Assembly: GCA_950295325.1 (NCBI GenBank)
Contig: OX485804.1
Coordinates: 37,572,001-37,636,000, forward strand
DNA from: Polytrichum commune
Taxonomy: Eukaryota; Streptophyta; Polytrichopsida; Polytrichales; Polytrichaceae
Direction of reading: 5' to 3'
Length of the DNA stretch: 64,000 bases
The translations under genes were made by a program, and so were the position numbers. The notes beneath the pieces were generated by a model. It saw nothing but the letters and a program-made list of their open reading frames with translations, was not told the origin of the DNA and did no database searches. Below are positions 46,501-57,619 of this stretch, one piece after another; position 1 is the stretch's first letter, and every line of letters starts with the position of its first letter.

Positions 46501-49500
46501 ATATCCAGAGGGTCTAGATGGTGATCCCTGCTCTAGACAGCACAATCGCTTGTGTATGGTTTTCAGAGTGTAAAGCTGTTCCAATCCAGACATTAGGTTT
46601 TGTAAGTGCTTGGTATGAATGGACTCCTGTCAATGCCCTCTTTCCGACAAGCAAGTTGCTCCTCTAATTTGTCCAATAACAACTTCATCCATTTGGCATT
46701 AGAAACCACATGGAGTATTGGTTTAGAATTAGCTGTTTTAAAAGGGGAGAGCTTGCACCCGGGGAGGTTGATACCTTACAGGTATATTCAAAGAGATTGG
46801 TTCCGGCCAATATTATTGAATTGTTCCTGCACCACCGGAGCTCAGTTTGCTTAGGATCTTGTATCATCTTCACGCACCTTCTCTCTCATGGTCGCAGATC
46901 GAATTAAGCAATTACAGGAGCAATATCTCACAGCCACAGATGATGTGAAGAATACTGCAGCATCGATCCATGAGTTGAAGAAACTACTCTCTGAGAAAGG
47001 TTGAGGAAATCGTGCATCACGTCTGAGGAACCCAGGAGATGTAATATAAATGCAGAGAACGATGCATATGTATGACCTCTCCTCCAGCTACTTGTGGGTG
47101 GATTGGATAACATCAAGATCATCAATAGCAGGTTAGGCATAATCAAACTTCATACTAACATGGAATTTATTTGATCAGAGTTGTCTAAATATAAATAATT
47201 AGTTTGCTATCATGTCCTGTCTGTATAGTCAGTGATCACTAAGTTATTGAAAGTTCCAGACTTCCTTGGATTCTTCTACATCGGGGGTGGTCGATTACTT
47301 GATTCACTCTACGTACGCGAAGTCGGGGTTTTGTGATGGAAGCTAGTATTTTTGGAGTTTTGGGTTGATATATAGCGAGGTCTAAATTGAATCCTTGTAT
47401 TCACGTGTGGTTGGTGCGTGCAGACTTGGGGCACATATATCAGAGGGAAGCATTATCAACTTTAGAGGACAGTACTTGCAAATTATTCTGCACCAATCGA
47501 TCAAACAAGTTCGTGTTTGGTTTGCTGTACAAGTGATTTAGAGACCAACGAAAAACTGCTGCAAATGTGTAGGTGGCGAAGCTGCCGCAAGGTGTCGAAC
47601 CTGGTTTCTTTCTAGGGGTTAACCCTGAGGTAATCACCATGTGCCTGTGAGGATTTTGCTTCGACCTACAGCTTCTCAGTATTCTTATATACCAAGCTCA
47701 CTCAATACGGACCTTTGTGTCATATTTCTTTAGAACGCTATGAGGTGAAGGAGTACCAAGCTAGCTGGCTAGGAAGGCTGAGTGATACTTGATCTCCAAG
47801 TACCTCAGGCTTCCAGTAGTACTCTGTTGCCCAAACACTCACCATCGCAACGTCAAGGAGCCTCTCGCAAGTTGGGGAGGCACCTTTTGTGCACTTGTTT
47901 TTTTTAGACCGAGAACGTTCGATGTCTGATCTCGGTGTTCCACACGGTCGTTGAATGTTTTGAAACGTTCAAGGACTGTTATCACACAATAAGACGAAAG
48001 ACGGGGTCACGTTCCCTCGTCACAAATCCTGGCTTGCGATTGGTGACAGATTTATTGGATTGTCATCCTCGTGTGTGAGTCATGACTTTCTACCGGAACC
48101 CTTTACCCGAACGTTGGACGTTTCAGAACGTTTGAGGTCTCAAAGTATTTTTTGCACTGGACCACGCTCAGCTAGTTTTTGAAACGTTGACACAAGGTCC
48201 AGGGTCCAGAGTTTGACGTGGGATTAATGCTTACTTCTCTCTCTCTCCAGCAGGATGGGTAGTGGATCACATGAGAATTGTGATGAGCCATGTTAAGTTG
48301 GCAATATGTCTCATACTCATTTCTCAGTTCTCAGTTCAGCATGAGAACCGAAAGGTTGTGTCGCCCAAGTACTACACCAGGCATGCAGATACTGGTTTTT
48401 GTGGTTTCCATACCAGTCCCCTATTAGGTGACATTAGGATATCGGAGTTTGCATATGATAGAATGTTGCACTCTAACCCTCAAAACATGTGCCACATGGA
48501 AAGGAGCAATCACACTCAAGGGTTGTTTACGCTAGGGGTGTAGTGGTTTACTTTCTTTGGTTCTATTTCCATAGAAAAGGAATAATAAATGTTAATCACC
48601 CCACCCTCAGGATCACAACCATGACCACGACCACCTTCAGTACCCATCAACCTCCCTTCTCCATGTCGGTAACCTCCTTTGAGATGGTTGTTCATGCTCA
48701 TTTCGCATCACTAGAGAGTTTCAAGGTCAAGGTCCAGGGAGAAAATTAAGGGGACCACTTCAACATTACAATCCAAAGTCATCAAGAGAAATTTCCTCTC
48801 GCCCAAGACCTAAACCAATGATGAATTGTAATTTAGAGGATTGGTCCCACTACTTACCACAACCACAAGGATTCACACAAGCCAAGTGTGAGTGAAATGT
48901 TGTTCATAACATTGTGGTTAATTGTGGTGGTTAACCAAGCGCATGACCACCTTTGTAGTGTAAACAACCTTTCATGGCGTAAGAGAGTCTCCTTGCTCCC
49001 GTCATCTCCTCTCTATGGCTCCTCCATGCCTCCAATTTATTCATAAGGAAATAAGAGGTCTAAGCCCAATAGAAATAGCCCTATCTCTAGGAAGTATGCG
49101 CAACTTGTTCACACATATGGAGTTTGCACGTTAATAACTCCCAAAGACGATGAATTTGTGCCCCTTTAATGTGTATTATGGTCACCAGATCATCCTTGTT
49201 ACTTATAGAGATTGCTTCGCCACTGAATCACCGAGTAGCATACGCTGGAAATCAATCCTCTAGACATTATAGACTCGTCCAAACATCATGATTCTTGTGG
49301 TTATCTAAATTTACAATGTAGAATTTTGCTTGGAGTCTTGATTCTTAGTGTTTGCTAATTCATTAGCGTGCATTTGGGACTCTTCAATCACAGGTCTGTG
49401 GTGAGCATTAGAACAATCCAGTAGACCTTCGTGCTTCCTGAATCACCAGTATTTGTGACCTTGCCAGATTCATGTCAAGTTTTGTCATTTTTGTCACAAC

Positions 49501-50257
49501 GGGATTCTTGGTTTCCTACCACTAGTTCTCTTCCATTGGATGGATTTGGTTTTGCAATCCATATTCATAGATTTCATACCGGGCTAGTGGAAGAGAATCA
49601 GTGGTGCGGAACCGCGACTCTTGTAGTGTCTTATTCTCTTTACATTGAAAGAAGGCATGTGCAAGCACGACAACTTGAACGACATTGAATCCAATGATCG
49701 TCACGACTGAGAAAGCCAACTAGATGCGGTGCCCCGGCTCGTGGCCTGGCATAACATGCCTTCAAGTTTCAAAGATTATATCATTAGAAGTAATGAAATG
49801 ACCGAGTGGCACGATGTCTCATTTTCCCACCGAAACCTTATACTTGCAGGTGACCAATATACAAACCAATTGCCATGGCGATTCAATTCTTTTTGAGTAA
49901 TTTCTGCGTGTTGACTTCAGGGCTCTCAAACTTATCTTTCTTGCAAGAGCATTAAATCCTACAATATAACTTCCAACCCAAAGTAGCAAGCATCAGGCGA
50001 TCTGGCCCAAACTCGAAATTCGTGAATTCAAACGCTAACTGGGACACCACTAATCTCTTTCAAGTGATGAAGTGAGCTCCACAAAAGCCTCATTGAAGTA
50101 TTAGTGCGTGCATTGAAAATGCTCAGTAAGCCACCTCCGTGCCCCCCATGCCCACGTGGATATGCGTAGAAATTAAGCGATTTTTAATTTCCACGGTTGA
50201 TGTGTTATCTTTGTAGGCGGCGTGTAATCTGAAACAGCAGCAGCACCACCAATAACA
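43558..50257. other. Long stretch without a supportable gene
   Basis: Only short frames are present. A 105-codon minus-strand frame at 45590-45907 and an overlapping one at 45499-45702 look more protein-like than their surroundings but match nothing I recognise. CT-rich CTTCTCTCTCTCTCC lies at 48234-48248. Old transposon debris is likely but not identified. Confidence 0.45.
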
Positions 50258-53200
50258 ATGGCGAGAACGGTGCATGTGAACCTGTTTTTGAACGATTGGA
50301 CGGGGACATTCATGGCAACAATGGACATAGAAGGGCGATGGATTCGAAAACTCGCGGAGGTGAGGAACCTATTCAGCTCACCGGCTGCAACCACAGAAAA
50401 AGAAGCCGACGCGAAACCACCGGAGCCTCCAATTCTCATCCTTCACGTATTTGCAGACGTGCTGATGGAAGGCTATATGCCAAAAATAGAAGTGACCTCC
50501 ACACGCGACTTCGACGCAATCCGCCTCATCTTGAAGAAAAAGGGCCGGGAAGTGACGATGGGCATGGAGTCCATCTTGCGGGAGGGTCCAAAATACAAAA
50601 TCAACACCGACTTTTTGAAAGTCGTCTCAATGTTCGCCCCCGAGTGTCGCATGTTCGAGACCGAGGGCGCGGACCACGAGGGTTCCCTACTTCTTGGCCC
50701 GTACTCCACCCTCACGACCGGCCTGCGCCACAGCAAGCCCGAAATTGTAAAACTCGCAATGCTGCTGAACCCCGGGTGGCTGATGAACGACGCGATTGAG
50801 CCCCGCGCGCTTTGGTCCGCCTTCGTGAGCTGCCAAACGATTCCCGACATCGTCAAGTTCATCTTGGAGGCTACTCCGTCGGTTTTGAACGACCACATGC
50901 TTTTGGCGCCTTTCCTGTGCATGCCAGATTTCATCCCGACGGTGCTCACCTACCAGCCGCAACGGACGTTCCAATCGTTGGACGACGTCACGTGGTGCGA
51001 GCTCGAGGAGCACATACGCGTCAGGGAGCTTTCCGAGTGCTTGATCCCCAAGATTACGCATAACCAATACGTCGAGAACGTGGGCAAGGAGTGGAGGTTG
51101 AAAGCCAACTTGCACGGTTTGAAGCTTCCCATCTCGTGGGGTAACGTCGAGAACATGCTGACGCAGAACATGCACCTCGACATCTTGATGGTGCCCAAGG
51201 TCGACGAGGCGTGCGGCATGTCGGTTGCGGTCGCCAATGTGAACGTGGTGATCGAGAATCTGTGCTCCACGAGCACAAAGTATTTGGGCTACTTCTTGTC
51301 ACACATGAGTGTGTCCATCCGCCCACTCGTGGAGGACGACGAGGTGAAGTCGATGAAGCTGGGGATGGGGTCGCCGAACGACAAGTATGACATCATCAGT
51401 CGAGCGACCAAGGGAGTGAACGGCCTCGTCACCATCACCACCCTAACTCATGGAGGTAAGCTGGATGCGGTGCTTTAGAGTCCCAAGTCCCAACATAGAG
51501 GCAATGTCTCAACTTTTGAGCCTCAATATACCATTAAAATATGGTACATTACCATTGCAGTCGGATCTTGATTATTTGATGCAAAAATATGTGTTGAACC
51601 TTTGTTGAGAGTTGGGTCTAGTTTTGTGCTCGACCAACTCTCAACATGAGTGCCAAGCCTCATCTCCAAAAAGTATTGTCATGTGGGCATCCATGTCATA
51701 CATGGGACTTGGGACCCTGTGTGAAGTGGTAAGTCCCAACTTCCATGCTCTCAATGGCTGAGATTGCATGGATTGACCTCATGTGACTTGGGACTTAGGA
51801 CTTGGGACCCCATGTGGTCTGGCCCTTAAAGTAGATGGACGATGCACGCGTAATCCAACATTGCAACAATCTAGACGCCTCTTATATTTGAATGGTATGT
51901 GGTTAGGTGTGGATCTAAGAACGGGCACCAAAATGACATCATGTGTTTATCAAAAGAGATTGGATTTTGTGTTAAAAATAAATATGCTAACCATTATTAG
52001 TGGACATGATGGGGGGGGGGGGGACCGGAGGATCTATATGATCACTTAATGAGCATGAGAATTTTGGTCGTGATAATGAATAAGATATTAATATGAGCTC
52101 TAGAAATCATGAGGCAAATGGCTATGGGCGTGATTTGGATTTGTGAACCAACTTGCGCTAATTGTGGGTTTTACATCCTACGAGAAGTGGGTGCAAAAAG
52201 GAAAGTATCCAAATAACATACATCTACTTTATATAGATACTTTTCTCTTTGCACACATCTCTTGTAGGATGTGAAACACATCGCAAGAAGTGGAAGGTGA
52301 TTAGCAAATCCAAATCGTGCTTGCAACCATTTGCATTATGATTTTCAAAGCCCATATGAAGATCTTATTCATTATCAAAGTGAAGATTCTTGTGCTCATT
52401 AAGTGGTCAAATAGGCACCCCCCAATCATGCTGACTAAATTGAACCAAGAATGGTTAGCATATTTTGAGCACATGGTCTAATCTCTTTTGAATACATTGT
52501 GCCTTTTTGGTGCCAGTTCTTAGATCCACACCTAACCACATACTGCTCAAATATAGGTGTCCAGATTATTGTTGTGTCCGAGTTCGGGGTGTCTACCTTG
52601 CATGAAAAGATCTCTAACCCGGTGGTGGCAACTCTCCCACTAGCTGCTTCCAAATCACTTCTAGTGCTATGAATATTATGCATGTCCTGTCACATCAGTA
52701 TTTAGAGGAGAGCCATGAAGCTTGGAAAGAGGTCACTGAGAGGAATCCATTGAATCTATCATTTATATATGTTTCTATGTTATTTCTTAGAATCAAATTA
52801 GAGTAAGCTTTTAGAGCTAAGGTTCATCATCCTGGGGTATTTGCTTTCTGTTACAATTAGATCTATAATTTCAAAAAAGAAGAAGATTATAATCTAAAAA
52901 ACGAAAATAACATGAAAGCAAATCCATCATAATGTTTTATGAAAGATGTATAGCTAAGCATCTCCAAGCTAGATTCTGAAGGTGTTGACCCCCACGGCCA
53001 CTGCAAATGGTTGCCACCCGGGGGTTCACTTTCCCAACCTCAAAGCTGTGTGAGTATGAGATGAGCGAGTGCTCATGTTGTGTCGGAGAGGGTTCCTTCC
53101 TCTGAGCCTCATGTCCTCCTTGGCCATAGCTCTCCCGTGTGCTACTCACTCTAGTGCACCGATAGTACTAACTCAAGGGTTTAGAGTCCCAACAATTCTT

Positions 53201-53715
53201 CGAAGTAAATAAGTAGCGAGCAATGGACTAACTCATCACATGTCTATACAGGCACGGTGGGGGCCAACGCGGGGAGGTTGTCGGGTCTGAAATTGACCAC
53301 CACGGACTGGAAGCACCAACACTTGCGTGGGAAGTTCAACACTGGGATTTACTCGTGGTTCTTGCGGGGGATGGGCGGAATACCATTTGACTTCATGAAC
53401 CCAAGGTACCCGGAGAGATACATCATGAAGCTCATCAAGAATAAGCCGCACATCGCCCAACTCGGGCTTCCATTCAACGAGGACGGGAGCGTGACCTTCA
53501 CGGACCATGACTACCCACACCCGATCTCGTGGCGCTTGTCACCGGCGCTTGAGAAAACGGAAGTCGGTTGGTCGATCTTTGCGGACGTTTATTTGACGAT
53601 CTTGTGGCGGTGTAGGCCTTCGGAAGGTAGAACTCTGAAGTTCACCTTCGGCGGGTACTTGAAGCACCTCCACTCCAAAACAAATTCGGAGCCGTTCAAA
53701 GTCACGGTGGTCTAA
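50258..53715 (+). CDS. Intact two-exon gene of unknown function, 553 aa
   Basis: Exon 1 is 50258-51455 and exon 2 is 53252-53715. The intron at 51456-53251 has a GTAAGC donor and a TATACAG acceptor in phase 1, joining ...TLTHG and GTVGANAGRLSGL. The ATG sits in a good context (AACAATGGCG). The coding sequence is distinctly GC-richer than its surroundings and has no stops, which indicates selection. The protein starts MARTVHVNLFLNDWTGTF. There is no signal peptide or membrane segment. A helical middle region (about residues 150-240, with HSKPEIVKLAMLLNPGW and IPDIVKFILEATPS) could be a repeat-type fold. The C-terminal part is Trp/Tyr-rich (TGIYSWFLRGMGGIPFDFMNP, ISWRLSPAL) and beta-like. I recognise no family. 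An orphan of this lineage or an acquired gene are both possible. Confidence 0.8.
51850..52595. repeat. ~750-bp near-palindromic element in the intron of the unknown gene
   Basis: The left arm (about 51850-52190) contains AACAATCTAGAC, TATGTGGTTAGGTGTGGATC, AAAAGAGATTGGA and TTTTACATCCTACGAGA. The right arm (about 52200-52595) carries them in reverse complement, e.g. GATCCACACCTAACCACATA and TCTTGTAGGATGTGAAA. The hairpin closes near 52205-52225. A G run of 14 at 52011-52024 is unpaired. It lies wholly inside the intron, so it would be transcribed as a long hairpin. Confidence 0.8.
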
Positions 53716-54784
53716 ACGTCAACATTCAAGTTATAACTTCCATTTAGGAAAACCATCAAACCTGTAGGATGTAGCTGAAAACAAATGTACCTAACAGTTG
53801 CAGCTCCTTTGGCAATACTGCAATCATCTACAATATGACATATGAAACCAAAGCGGCAAGGGTAGAGTGTTGTGGAGGGACTCCATCTCCCCTTACCCTT
53901 ATTTTCTTAAGACGATGCAAACCCTGAGGAGCGGAGCGAGTAGGGTTTGCTAAGGTCGAACAACCGCCAAATTGTGCAGAGTCTTGGTTTGTAGATCTTG
54001 CCAAAAAAAAAAAAAATCAGCGTTGATCCCCCTGTTTTGAGATTTTTGTAGCTAAAAATGAGCAAGTAGAAGTTGAGCAATAGGGAGGTAGTCAATTTCA
54101 AAGGTATAAGAAGCAACAATCCCAGGAAACGGCGGCCGGAGAGGGGTGGGGTCCCCCTACAATTCTTGTATCCCACTGACAGCTGAAGGCCCTTGACGAG
54201 CTAGTGGTCCTCGATTATCACCCCATTGTTACTGTATTTCTCGGAGGATTTGTGACAGGGCAATGACAGCATCCAGAGACACAATATGTTCACAAGGGCA
54301 TGTTGTGTTTTGAGACAGCTATGTACCTACCCATCAGCAGGTCCTTCGGCAACTTGGAATGAGGCTGTACAAATGACATATGAAACGAGCTGAGGACAAT
54401 TTGCAACCTCGACCTATGTATCAGATCATATTCCCATATGTGGGCGAATGACAGTGTAGATCATAGGTCGTAGAGTCGAAATCCAGAGTACTCATGTGAT
54501 TGAACATTGTGTGAATAGTCTCCCGAACTTACCGAACTTTGACACATTTTTTCGAAGTGAGCTTCACCACACGTCAACTCAAACATTAGATCATGCATCT
54601 TGTTGATTTCGGAGAGCCCGGCTTGCATCAACGCAAAGGCATTGCCGTGCACGTCATAGCATTCTTAAGCCTTGTAATGACTTGTCGTTTTCAATTCTAT
54701 CTTCAAGGATAAGTTTCCAAGATTCAAGAGCTTTGTTTGCGACCATGGATGTCAAGCATATGGTAGACGTGCTTATATAAAACA
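53716..54784. other. 3' flank of the unknown gene
   Basis: No gene was seen. It includes a GC-rich short palindrome at 53918-53951 (GCAAACCCT ... AGGGTTTGC around GAGGAGCGGAGCGAGT) and a 13-A run at 54002-54014. Confidence 0.45.
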
Positions 54785-55040
54785 ACAATAATCTGGACAT
54801 CTATATTCAAGTGGTAAGTGGTTAGGTGTGGATCTAAGAACTAGTACAAAAAACATGTTTAAAAGAGATTGGACTACGTGCTCAAATTTTTTTAACCATT
54901 CTAAGTTCAATAGTCAACATGATTCGGGGCTATATGACCACTTAATTAGCTCAAGAATCTTCACTTTGATAATCAATAAGATAATCACATGAGCTTTGGC
55001 ACATTACGAGACAAAGGCTACATGTATGATTTGGATTTGC
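54785..55040 (+). repeat. Single-arm copy of the intronic hairpin repeat
   Basis: AACAACAATAATCTGGACAT, GTGGTTAGGTGTGGATCTAAG, AAAAGAGATTGGA, TATATGACCACTTAAT and ATGATTTGGATTTGCTAAT follow the arm sequence of the repeat at 51850-52595 in the same order. It shows the repeat is a dispersed family rather than a local duplication. Confidence 0.75.
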
Positions 55041-57619
55041 TAATGGTCTTGCTCTTCCCCTGCTTCCCTCACACTTCCTGTGAGAGGCAACCGAAGGGGA
55101 GAATTGTGCACTCGATCCTTCATTTAAGTCACAAGGATCAGTATCCCAAGAAGGCATGGGATAAATGGAGATAAATCAACTATACATACTCGCTATTCAA
55201 GATCAGAGGGACATAACACTTCCAAATCTAAAGGGGGGGAGAGTTTTAATTACAAGAATAACAAAATTCACGATTATGAAGGCCAAATGAAGGGGACTTT
55301 CGTAACATCGTTAATGCCCCCTTCCCACCTAACTTTACCAAATAACCAAAGTATTTTTTTAAAACCAGGTAAAGTTCTCTTGGTTGTGGTGGAGGCATCC
55401 GGCTATCCCAATGCACCTACAAGAACTTGCTCCGGAGATTTTCGAGTAGGTTTTAGTTAAGTAGTTTTCACACATGTTTATCTACCAAGCAATGAATGTT
55501 GGATAGTTTTTGTCCCATCCCCCAATGCATTACTGCTCATCTATCCTAGCAATAGTTTTTGTTAATGAAATTCCTTGTGCCCTCATAGCTAAGATTAAAA
55601 GAAACCAATCACAAGGGTAAGAGGTGACATTTTTATAGGTCTTACATTCTTGCCTCATGTCTACGTGCCAATGGGAGGGTCGGTGCTCAAGGCTTAAAAC
55701 CTCCACTTTTAAATCATGCCACATAATTTGCCAACTAGGCTCGGCACTAGATAGTGTCGATGGTGTGAAGGCCATGTTTTTTAAACCAACTTTTAGGCTT
55801 AGCTAAAGTCAAGTGGGAAGGGGGCATAAGCTCTCTTTCCCATGTACTACGTTAGATGGGAAAATAAGTCATCTAAGGGCTAAGAATAAACATGATGTAA
55901 TCCCCCCCAAAAAAAAATGATAAATTCAATCTTAGTGTTGCAATAAGGTCCCCTTGAAACATAGAAACCTCTTTTATTTGAATGGATGAAGGACCATGAG
56001 GCTTAAGGTGGGTTTACACTAGGGTCTAAGAGCAAAGAAACTCCAAAATCAAGTGATATCACTGGTCAAGAGTTGAATTTTGGGCCCAAGGAGTTAACAC
56101 TAGGGTGTAGGTCTAAGGTATGGAAAAAAAATGAAGTGGAGCTAATGTGGCATCACTTTTCCATCAAATCTTGTCAGTCCCAACTCAAAAAAAGTACTCC
56201 TAGTTTGAGAAACCAATCTCCTTGGTTGGGTCCACTTAATCTTGAGTCCGAAAGTAAGGTCCATCAAGGAGTTAAGAGTGTCTTCATTCATTAGCCACAA
56301 CCGGCCCACTACCATTGGCATTTAGATCTTTTAATGTAAACTAGCATGGTACATCCCACCCATAAGCCCCTATATGTATCTAAAAATGATGTTGTCCATT
56401 GATCATAGCATAGAGGCCTTCTCTCGACTTGCCAAGCATGATGCATCGAAGGGCTCTTGAAAGAGGGACCTTTATGACATAATCAGTGGACAATGAGAAT
56501 TTTGGTCATTATATGGACTTTGGGGTGGGACAAAAAATGCGATCTTGTTATAAAAGAGAGAAAGAGAATAAGAAAAAGAAAAAGAGCAAAAAGAGCAAAA
56601 GAAAAAGCAAAAGAAAAAAGCCAATAGTAGTGGCCAGTTTGCGGCTCCACTATATATATGAATGGAGCTACTCTAAGGGGTGTATTGGACCCCAAGTTTC
56701 TTGGACTTGGACTCTATTAAATTTTTCCCCTTAAGGGTGCTTGAGATGGGGGTTCAAGGGGGGAAGGTCTAACAAAACAGAGCAATCTTTTGGCCGAGAG
56801 GTGTAAATTAGACCAACAACCTTTAGATGAAGGTCCAAAACCAAGAAAAGCAAAGTAAGTGTCTCCTACATAGCATCATTTTGGAGAGAAACACTAAATA
56901 ATCCAAATCAAAAAATGAAGCTTTATTAAAGTACCATTTGAAAAATAGAATCGAAGGAAGGATGCGGTTTAAGGGTTCAAATTACCTCGAATTGCTTCAA
57001 ACTGCTCCCTATGTTCTTGGACTGTGACCTCCCCCCACACACAAACAGCTGTAGTGCTCCTTCAAAGTAACGCCATTTATGTTACATTCCCATGATAAAA
57101 TTTCATCATTTAAAAATTTTATGACAAAAAGAAGTGAAAGGAAACAAAGTTGCTCAAGAGGAATAAAGTTACCAGTCCAGCCGCCACAATCAACGGCAAA
57201 GTTCACCGCACGGCGACATTACACTCTTCCTCGTCATCCAACTCAGCTTAAGATTACCTACTCACTCACTTCCCTCGACTAAAAGCAATATCATCAACAA
57301 CAAATAAACAATCCAAACAAAACAACAAACAAACAAACAAACAAACAAACAAAATTCAGGGGCAGACTCCACACGTTCGATCGCCGAGTCTCTTAGTCTA
57401 CTGACCTCCTGCCATGGTGAGATCATCGACAAACAGACACCGAAACGAATTCGCGTGCACCATCTGCTGACACACGTCCATGTCCAGGGCGATGGAATCG
57501 ACCCCGCTGCGCATAGCCAATTGCTGGTGACACAAAAGGGTTTGCAACCAACAGCAGCAACAGGGGAAGCAGGGGAATAGCAAGGGAAGAAACAGGGTGG
57601 GGAGGGGGGGAGGGGAGCG
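55041..57619. other. Intergenic DNA and 5' flank of SDP6
   Basis: No supported gene. A purine-rich run of GAAAAAGAGCAAAAAG words lies at 56555-56622. An (AAAC)n microsatellite lies at 57321-57353. The last 200 bp are GC-rich with CAGCAGCAAC and GGAGGGGGGGAGGGG just before the ATG. Many short minus-strand frames here are shadows. Confidence 0.45.
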
